Below are positions 59,265-64,000 of a DNA stretch of 64,000 bases, one piece after another. The notes below the pieces were generated by a model that did no database searches, had not been told where the DNA came from, and saw nothing but the letters and a program-made list of their open reading frames with translations. Within the stretch, counting starts at the first letter, position 1. Each line of letters opens with the position of its first letter. The DNA is from a candidate division KSB1 bacterium (GTDB lineage: Bacteria; Zhuqueibacterota; Zhuqueibacteria; Zhuqueibacterales; Zhuqueibacteraceae), in assembly GCA_034506255.1 (NCBI GenBank), contig JAPDPX010000001.1, positions 747,567 through 811,566 of the forward strand, read 5' to 3'. The position numbers and the translations under genes are program-made.

Positions 59265-60155
59265 TCACAGAAAAGCAAGAGGAAAATCGGCTTGGGCGGC
59301 CTGGAAGTGCAGCAGGTTGTGGCCAATTTGCCCGATCACCCAGGCGGCGCAGCGGGCTGCGAATGCGGCACTCTGCTGCAGATCACCGCTTTTGATCCAG
59401 GCGGCGAGAAAGGCGCCGTGAAACACGTCACCGGCATTGGTGGTGTCCACCAACCGCGCCGGCGACACGGCTGGCACTGCCAGCTCACGGTCCTGGCACA
59501 GAAACAGGCTTCCCTCTTGGCCCAGGGTGACGCCGCAAAGTCCCACGCCATGACTTTCCAGCACGCGCAGCATGCCAGCCGGGGTCAAGCCGGCATCCAG
59601 ACGGCGCATGACATCATCCGAAACGATGGCAATATCGCAGCCGGCAACGATCTCCTGCCAATGCGGCCGCAAGCTGCCCATGTCCAGAAAGATTTTACTG
59701 CCCTGCGCCCTGGCCAGTTGTTTGGCGCGGCGGGTCAGGGCGAGATCGCGGCCGTCAAGATAAACCCATTCAGCCAGCGGCAGAGAGGCAGGCCGTGGCC
59801 GTGCGGGTGGCTCCTGCAGCAAAACCGTGCGCTGGCCGGTCGGGGCCTCCACCAGGATGATGGCTTCCGCAATGGAGATGGCATTGTCTTCCGAATTTGC
59901 CCACAGGTGGGACAATCCCAATTTTTCGAAGTAGGACGCGACAAACGCGGCGGGTGCACCGGGAGCGAGCGGCAGTCCCCAATGCACTTTCAGACCCAGG
60001 GCTGCCATGGTCATCAGGCCAACAGCCACCGGACCACCCGGTTGCTCGGTCCAGGAATGAACCGACAACTTTTGATTCGGTTGCGGGAAACTGTTCAGCA
60101 GCAGGATGCGGTCGCGAGTGAGCAAGCCGTATCCGACACAATCAAAGCGGGACAT
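59265..60155 (-). CDS. PfkB-family sugar kinase
   Basis: This is a ribokinase-like protein of 296 residues. The N-terminal part (DCVGYGLLTRDRILLLNSFP, QPGGPVAVGLMTMAALG) corresponds to the substrate lid, and the C-terminal signature DTTNAGDVFHGAFLAAW contains the catalytic Asp; the usual DTTGAGD has one substitution, Gly to Asn. The substrate (sugar or nucleoside) cannot be told. The gene is 88 bp behind fabI and separated from CPBP by 132 bp. Confidence 0.88.
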   Translation of the reverse strand: MSRFDCVGYGLLTRDRILLLNSFPQPNQKLSVHSWTEQPGGPVAVGLMTMAALGLKVHWGLPLAPGAPAAFVASYFEKLGLSHLWANSEDNAISIAEAIILVEAPTGQRTVLLQEPPARPRPASLPLAEWVYLDGRDLALTRRAKQLARAQGSKIFLDMGSLRPHWQEIVAGCDIAIVSDDVMRRLDAGLTPAGMLRVLESHGVGLCGVTLGQEGSLFLCQDRELAVPAVSPARLVDTTNAGDVFHGAFLAAWIKSGDLQQSAAFAARCAAWVIGQIGHNLLHFQAAQADFPLAFL

Positions 60156-60199
60156 GCAAAATCAGAGGGACTGAGCCGATCGCATACCGTGCGATCGCC

Positions 60200-60226
60200 A
60201 GCCGGCAGCGACAGGTGCTGCCGGCT
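60200..60226. terminator. Strong hairpin between fabI and the PfkB kinase
   Basis: AGCCGGCAGC (60200-60209) and GCTGCCGGCT (60217-60226) form a perfect 10-bp stem with a 7-nt loop, 18 bp after the fabI stop; GATCGC/GCGATC nearby forms a second stem. No T tract follows on the minus strand, so it may slow rather than end transcription. Confidence 0.5.
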
Positions 60227-60243
60227 CGTTGTTCACCGGACTT

Positions 60244-61071
60244 TTATTCCTGTCTTCCATAAAGGGCTTCGAGCAGGGCGTCGCTGATGCCCATGCTGCT
60301 GAAGCCGCCGTCGTGAAAGAGATTTTGCATCGTCACCTTGCGGGTCAAATCCGAAAGCAGGGTGACGACGTAATCGGCGCAGTCTTCTGCGCTGGCGTTG
60401 CCCAGCGGCGAGACCTTTTCGGCAAAATCATAGAGGGCATTGAAGCCCTCGATGCCGGTGCCGGCCGTGGTTTTGGTGGGACTTTGCGAGACGGTGTTCA
60501 CCCGGATGCCGCGCCTGCCCAGGCGCGCGCCAAAGCTGCGGGCAATGCTTTCCAGCAGGGCCTTGGCATCGCCCATGTCGGAATAGCTCGAAAACGTGCG
60601 CTGGGCGCCAATATAACTGAGCGCCACGATGCTGCCGCCGTCATTGATCGCCTCCGCCTTCAACGCCTGCGCGATGATGCGGTGCAGCGACATGGCGGAG
60701 ACATCGAGCGTCTTGTGAAACCATTCGTAGTTGAGATCTTCATACGGCTTTTTTTTGCGCACATTGGGCGACATGCCGATGGAATGCACGATGAAATCCA
60801 CCGGCCCGAGCTTTTCCTTCAGCTCGGCAAACGCGGTCTGCAGCTCCTCGCTCGAACTGGCATCGCAGGCGATCAAGGGCGCATTGCCGCACTGTTTGGC
60901 GAGCTCATCGATCTCGCCCAGCCGAAACGCCACTTTGATGTTGGAAAGCGCGAGCTGCGCTCCCTCGCGATAAGCTGCCAGCGCAATTTGCCAGCCGATG
61001 CTTTTGTGGTCCAACGGGCCGAAAACAATGCCCTTCTTGCCTTGCAACAGGCCGTAGCTTTTGGGATTCAT
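60244..61071 (-). CDS. fabI: Enoyl-[acyl-carrier-protein] reductase (NADH)
   Basis: FabI makes the last reduction in each fatty-acid elongation cycle. The 275-residue protein is a short-chain dehydrogenase variant: SYGLLQGKKGIVFGPLDHKSIGW is the FCB-type N-terminus, VHSIGMSPNVRKKKPYEDL the substrate loop, and Y-S-D-M-G-D-A-K provides the Y-x6-K catalytic pair. VNTVSQSPTKTTAGTGIEGF follows. It is the target class of triclosan-type inhibitors. A promoter with a leader of only about eight nt lies directly upstream. Confidence 0.95.
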   Translation of the reverse strand: MNPKSYGLLQGKKGIVFGPLDHKSIGWQIALAAYREGAQLALSNIKVAFRLGEIDELAKQCGNAPLIACDASSSEELQTAFAELKEKLGPVDFIVHSIGMSPNVRKKKPYEDLNYEWFHKTLDVSAMSLHRIIAQALKAEAINDGGSIVALSYIGAQRTFSSYSDMGDAKALLESIARSFGARLGRRGIRVNTVSQSPTKTTAGTGIEGFNALYDFAEKVSPLGNASAEDCADYVVTLLSDLTRKVTMQNLFHDGGFSSMGISDALLEALYGRQE

Positions 61072-61085
61072 GACTTTCTTTCGGT

Positions 61086-61114
61086 TTTATAAGGTGGGTC
61101 GTTATTTATGGCAA
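61086..61114 (-). promoter_or_regulatory. Promoter of fabI
   Basis: TTGCCA (61114-61109), 17 bp, TATAAA (61091-61086) on the minus strand. Transcription should start near 61080, only eight or nine bases before the fabI ATG, so the message may be nearly leaderless. Confidence 0.65.
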
Positions 61115-61330
61115 TCTGCCCAGCCAGCAGTGGGTGAACATGATGCAATCGCCGGCGTCTGCAGCTTGAATGGCATTGGTTCGTTTAAGCAGGGTAGTCG
61201 CTACGCTACCCGATCATTAGCCTGAGGTTGATTACCGCGCTTTTGGGGGTTGTTTTTCTCGCGGCTGCCTCTGCAACGCTGCGGCTCGCCTTGCCCCTTT
61301 GCCGCGCCTTTCGCGCCCCTTTTGCCCCTT

Positions 61331-62680
61331 TCATTTCCCCTTGATTTTGTAGTAAGTCCCCTTGCCGGTTGACCCCACCCGCTCAAGAATGCCTTTCTCT
61401 TCCAACTCCCGCAGCTCATCCGACGCTGTACGCTTTTTCACCCCGACCAATTCCTGGTATTCCTGATTGGTGATGCGACGCCGCCTCTTCACATAGGCCA
61501 CCGCCTGCAACTGGCGCTCGTTGAGATCCTGCTCCAGCAAGAAATCCTCAGTGAGACGGTCTTTGCGCAGGCTCAACATGATGCCTTGCTGTTCGCGCCA
61601 TTCCGGCTCGGGCAAGCCGAGCTTGCGGCATTCCTCGATGATGCGGTTGGTGCCACTGCCCCATTTTTCCACCAGACCGGCGTCATAAAAGGCGGCGCCA
61701 ATCAGCTTGTTGCGCAAAACGGATTGATGCCGCCTGCGGAGATCCTCGATTTGCAAGTTGGGCGGCAGGCTGCCGGGATTCCAAATCAGCAATTGATCGT
61801 CATAGATGCGAATCTGCGTCGCCATGACGGCGGTGTAGTCACGATGGCAAATGGCGTTGATCAAGCCCTCGCGCAGCGCCGGCAGAGGGTAATCCCAGAC
61901 GTCTTCGCGCTGCAACTGGCCGCTGATGACCAGCCGCACGGTGAGATGCTTTTGAATGAAGGCGAAGGCCTGCTCGATTTGCTCGAACAGTGTGCCGGTG
62001 ATCTCCTGCTCGTCCACGATCACGGTTTCACCCTTGAAACGGCCGGCCTTGATGCGCGCCTGCGCAAGATGGGCTTGCGGATTCCTGCCAAAGAGCAGCA
62101 CCGCAGCCATGGTGGGCCGGCCGCGCTGTAACAATCCGAGCTGCTCGAGTTGCTCCGCCAGTGGCGTGGCCGCATCGGAAACCGGGCGGCGCTGTTCGCT
62201 GCGTATCTGGAGAAAGCGCTGTATTTTGTCGGGATCGAGATCCGCGAATTGTGCGCTTTCACACGGCATGGCATCCCAACTGCGGTTCACGCTCTGCAAA
62301 TGCAAGCGCGCAATTTCCGCGGCAGAGAGCAGCAAATTGCGGGCGCCGGCGCGTTGAAAACATTTGCCGTTGACCGCCACCGGCTTGAGCGGCGCTTCGG
62401 GAACGCGCACGACCGCGATGCCTCCCGTCTCGTGTTCCGGGATTTCGATCTCTGGAATCACCGCCGGCTGCAGCGCGGCGCTGATCCGCGCGAGCATGGC
62501 CTCGGGCTCAACAGGATTGGCCGCCGCCCCTTCCCCGCTGGCGGCGCGAATGTCCAAAACGATCGTGCCGCCCTGGGCATTGGCCATGGCGCACAGGGTG
62601 GCGAGAAACTCTTCATCATCACGATGGCAGTGGGCGAGCTGCAGCGACGGGGGAGAGTGCAGCAGTTCAGCAAGGCTCAT
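61331..62680 (-). CDS. AlbA_2/Schlafen-type ATP-binding regulator with HATPase and winged helix
   Basis: The 449-residue protein has an N-terminal AlbA_2 (Schlafen-like) domain (FLATLCAMANAQGGTIVLDI, AVVRVPEAPLKPVAVNGKCF, QRAGARNLLLSAAEI), a middle region (AAVLLFGRNPQAHLAQARIKAGRFKG split around the family's conserved Phe-Gly), an HATPase_c_4 domain (LPALREGLINAICHRDYTA, IWNPGSLPPNL, GAAFYDAGLVEKWGSGTNRI) and a C-terminal winged helix (ITNQEYQELVGVKKRTASDELRELEEKGIL). Such proteins are annotated as transcriptional regulators or RecG-related ATP-binding proteins; target genes are unknown. The start is ATG 62680. A consensus promoter lies at 62789-62817. Confidence 0.85.
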   Translation of the reverse strand: MSLAELLHSPPSLQLAHCHRDDEEFLATLCAMANAQGGTIVLDIRAASGEGAAANPVEPEAMLARISAALQPAVIPEIEIPEHETGGIAVVRVPEAPLKPVAVNGKCFQRAGARNLLLSAAEIARLHLQSVNRSWDAMPCESAQFADLDPDKIQRFLQIRSEQRRPVSDAATPLAEQLEQLGLLQRGRPTMAAVLLFGRNPQAHLAQARIKAGRFKGETVIVDEQEITGTLFEQIEQAFAFIQKHLTVRLVISGQLQREDVWDYPLPALREGLINAICHRDYTAVMATQIRIYDDQLLIWNPGSLPPNLQIEDLRRRHQSVLRNKLIGAAFYDAGLVEKWGSGTNRIIEECRKLGLPEPEWREQQGIMLSLRKDRLTEDFLLEQDLNERQLQAVAYVKRRRRITNQEYQELVGVKKRTASDELRELEEKGILERVGSTGKGTYYKIKGK

Positions 62681-63056
62681 GATGCCAGGGTTGTGTTCGT
62701 GGGGCAAAATTGCGAAACGGGTTTTTCCCGCCGGACGCAGGTGTATCTGCTGTTCCCGGGCAGGGGCAGAGGTCAAATGCACGCGGCAAAAATAGCAATT
62801 CACACCGGAAATGTCAATTCGTTCTTGGGCAGCGGGAAGCGCCGACCATGGCGGCACCGGGCAGCAGGACATCTTCAGCAACCATGGCCGCGGCGTTTTT
62901 CAGTGCCCGGCCGACATCACCGCCCCGTCACTGACTGTTCCTGCAACGGCCCGCCCATTGCATCGAGATCCTCGGAGTCTTCACGGCAGCCGGCTTGGCG
63001 GAACCAGGGACCAGCCGAGGTCGGAACGTTCTTGAACAGACACGCTTTCACCGCTC
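62681..63056. other. Intergenic region upstream of the AlbA_2 regulator
   Basis: About 375 bp without a supported gene. It contains the promoter at 62789-62817 and a leader of about 100 nt for the regulator. The frame of the regulator stays open upstream to a GTG at 62782, exactly at the expected transcription start, but those residues do not look like part of the AlbA_2 domain. Confidence 0.55.
62789..62817 (-). promoter_or_regulatory. Promoter of the AlbA_2 regulator
   Basis: TTGACA (62817-62812), 17 bp, TATTTT (62794-62789) on the minus strand. The -35 hexamer is consensus and the spacing matches the other promoters of the window. Confidence 0.7.
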
Positions 63057-63488
63057 TCATTGCAGGCGCTTGACGATATGCCAGCCATACGGGCTTTTGG
63101 CTGCATCGTATTCCACCAGGCCGATTTCGCCCACCGCAAGCTGAAAGGCGACCTCGCCAAAGCCGGCAACCATCATACGGCGCTCATATTCCCCCTCGCC
63201 GGCGGCCACGCCGTGGTTGGCGAGCTTGAAACGGCCGGGATACTCATCGTTGGAATACTGGCGCACCAGTGCATCGAAATCCGCGCCCTGGCGGGCCTGT
63301 TGCAGAACCTGCTGCGCCAGGGCGCTGGCTTCACTTTGCGGCCGGTTGAGGCTGCGGCCCGGCAGCGAACCATAAAAGCCGATCAAAATGTGCTGCACTT
63401 CGATGTGCGGCGGCTCGGGTTTGCGCGCCTGTTCGCGACAGGCGGCAAACACGAGTGTGAGAATCAGGAAAACCGTTGGCGTTCGCAA
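63057..63488 (-). CDS. Parvulin-type peptidyl-prolyl isomerase lipoprotein
   Basis: The 143-residue product starts at TTG 63488 with AGGAG eight bases upstream. TPTVFLILTLVFAAC is a lipoprotein signal with lipobox FAAC. A single PpiC/rotamase domain follows: IEVQHILI with the usual His, LAQQVLQQARQGADFDALVRQYSND, and the end FQLAVGEIGLVEYDAAKSPYGWHIVKRLQ. It should catalyse proline isomerisation of exported proteins in the periplasm. It is shorter than PrsA/SurA as it lacks the chaperone part. It lies 56 bp after an M16 protease gene. Confidence 0.9.
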   Translation of the reverse strand: MRTPTVFLILTLVFAACREQARKPEPPHIEVQHILIGFYGSLPGRSLNRPQSEASALAQQVLQQARQGADFDALVRQYSNDEYPGRFKLANHGVAAGEGEYERRMMVAGFGEVAFQLAVGEIGLVEYDAAKSPYGWHIVKRLQ

Positions 63489-63544
63489 TTGTGCTTCTCC
63501 TGTCTCGAGACAAGTGACTTTGTGCGTGCTGCCCGTGCCCCTGC

Positions 63545-64000
63545 TCAGTCACCCGCCTCCAGTTTTGGAATTTTCCCCAGCACCTGTTCGATGGTCAGGT
63601 GATTGATCTTTCCCAGGCGCAGCGCCTGCAGGCCTGCCGCAATTTTGGCGCGGTCGCCGACGATGATAATGGCCGTTTTCTCCGGGTCAATATACTTCTT
63701 CGCCGCGGCCTCCACCTCGGCCCTGGTCACCGCCAGTATCTTTTGCACGTAATCATTGAAATAGGTGTCGGGCAGATTGTAGGCAACCACTTCCATCAAT
63801 TCGTCTGCGATTTGGCCGGTGGTTTGAAAGTTGCCGGGATAACTGAGCGCAAGGTAGTTGCGCGCGCGACTCAGCTCCTCTTCCGGCAGCTCCGCCAGCA
63901 TGCCGCGCAGTTCTTTGAGAAACTCGGTCACCGCTTTGTCGGTGGCCTCCGTTTGCACATCGGCATATGCGATGAAGGCGGCGGGCTGCGGCCGCAACTC
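63545..64000 (-). CDS. M16-family zinc protease, C-terminal part (5' end beyond right edge)
   Basis: The frame is open to the window edge; 151 C-terminal residues are present. FIAYADVQTEATDKAVTEFLKELRGM and ELSRARNYLALSYPGNFQTTGQIADELMEVVAYNLPD-like blocks match the C-terminal lobe of pitrilysin/insulinase-type (M16) proteins, which lacks the HxxEH site; the catalytic half, if present, lies outside. AEVEAAAKKYIDPEKTAIIIVGDR is the typical last domain boundary. These enzymes are often secreted or periplasmic peptidases. It precedes the parvulin lipoprotein gene. Confidence 0.85.
   Translation of the reverse strand, partial: ELRPQPAAFIAYADVQTEATDKAVTEFLKELRGMLAELPEEELSRARNYLALSYPGNFQTTGQIADELMEVVAYNLPDTYFNDYVQKILAVTRAEVEAAAKKYIDPEKTAIIIVGDRAKIAAGLQALRLGKINHLTIEQVLGKIPKLEAGD

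Noticed and set aside
1..64000. CRISPR arrays, insertion sequences, prophage genes
   Set aside because: No regularly spaced direct repeats, transposase motifs or phage structural genes were found on reading both strands.

Overview
The window is a GC-rich (roughly 60 %) bacterial chromosome segment made almost entirely of housekeeping genes. Nearly everything is transcribed on the minus strand; the one clear exception is the class II ribonucleotide reductase gene nrdJ (15659-18496, plus). Several features point to the FCB side of the tree, for example a KSB1/Calditrichota-like uncultured lineage: two PorV/PorQ-type outer-membrane barrels, a secreted beta-propeller protein ending in a FlgD/T9SS-like C-terminal domain, a FabI with the N-terminus typical of this group, and the yicC-gmk-rpoZ-coaBC and rimP-nusA-infB-rbfA-truB-ribF-rpsO-pnp orders. 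This placement is inference; no rRNA gene is present.

Layout, left to right. 1-5430: the promoter-proximal part of a putative anti-phage locus (SNF2 helicase with DUF3883, a small PD-(D/E)XK protein, a DUF1156 DNA methyltransferase cut by the left edge). 5565-10986: CpoB-like protein, recN, secreted propeller protein. 11114-14940: riboflavin cluster ribD-ribE-ribBA-ribH. 14912-18544: back-to-back promoters and nrdJ with a leader of about 590 nt. 18791-21222: biotin carrier protein, a hyperacidic protein, a glycosyltransferase. 21226-34179: a long minus-strand run, yicC-gmk-rpoZ-coaBC-dnaB-rel-HU-ruvX-Gfo/Idh-lnt(truncated)-PorV-like-unknown-bamD-nadD. 34777-40906: second PorV-like gene, mutS, YheT-like hydrolase, ald. 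40999-51452: the translation and RNA-decay block rimP-nusA-infB-DUF503-rbfA-truB-ribF-rpsO-pnp. 51472-61114: TPR membrane protein, tRNA-Arg(CCU), apt, acyP, LOG-family protein, asnS, gpsA, purM, DUF4416, CPBP protease, PfkB kinase, fabI. 61331-64000: AlbA_2/Schlafen-type regulator, parvulin lipoprotein, and an M16 protease cut by the right edge.

The genes fit a Gram-negative-type cell: BamD, PorV-like barrels, lipoproteins and CpoB-like TPR proteins serve the envelope; RecN, MutS and RuvX serve DNA repair; (p)ppGpp synthetase/hydrolase, RpoZ, NusA and IF2 link growth control to transcription and translation. Promoters can be read in several places as TTGxxx-17 bp-TATATT or a close variant, which helps to fix starts (ribD must start at TTG 14885) and suggests leader regulation for rimP-nusA, ribBA and nrdJ. 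No insertion sequence, prophage, CRISPR array or rRNA was seen.

The most unusual items are the defence-like locus at the left edge, an Lnt gene lacking its whole nitrilase half, a coaBC reading frame with no ATG/GTG/TTG before its conserved start, a terminator-like hairpin inside the rimP-nusA leader, a 13-bp inverted repeat in the ribBA leader, and a 170-residue protein whose C-terminal two thirds are mostly Asp/Glu.
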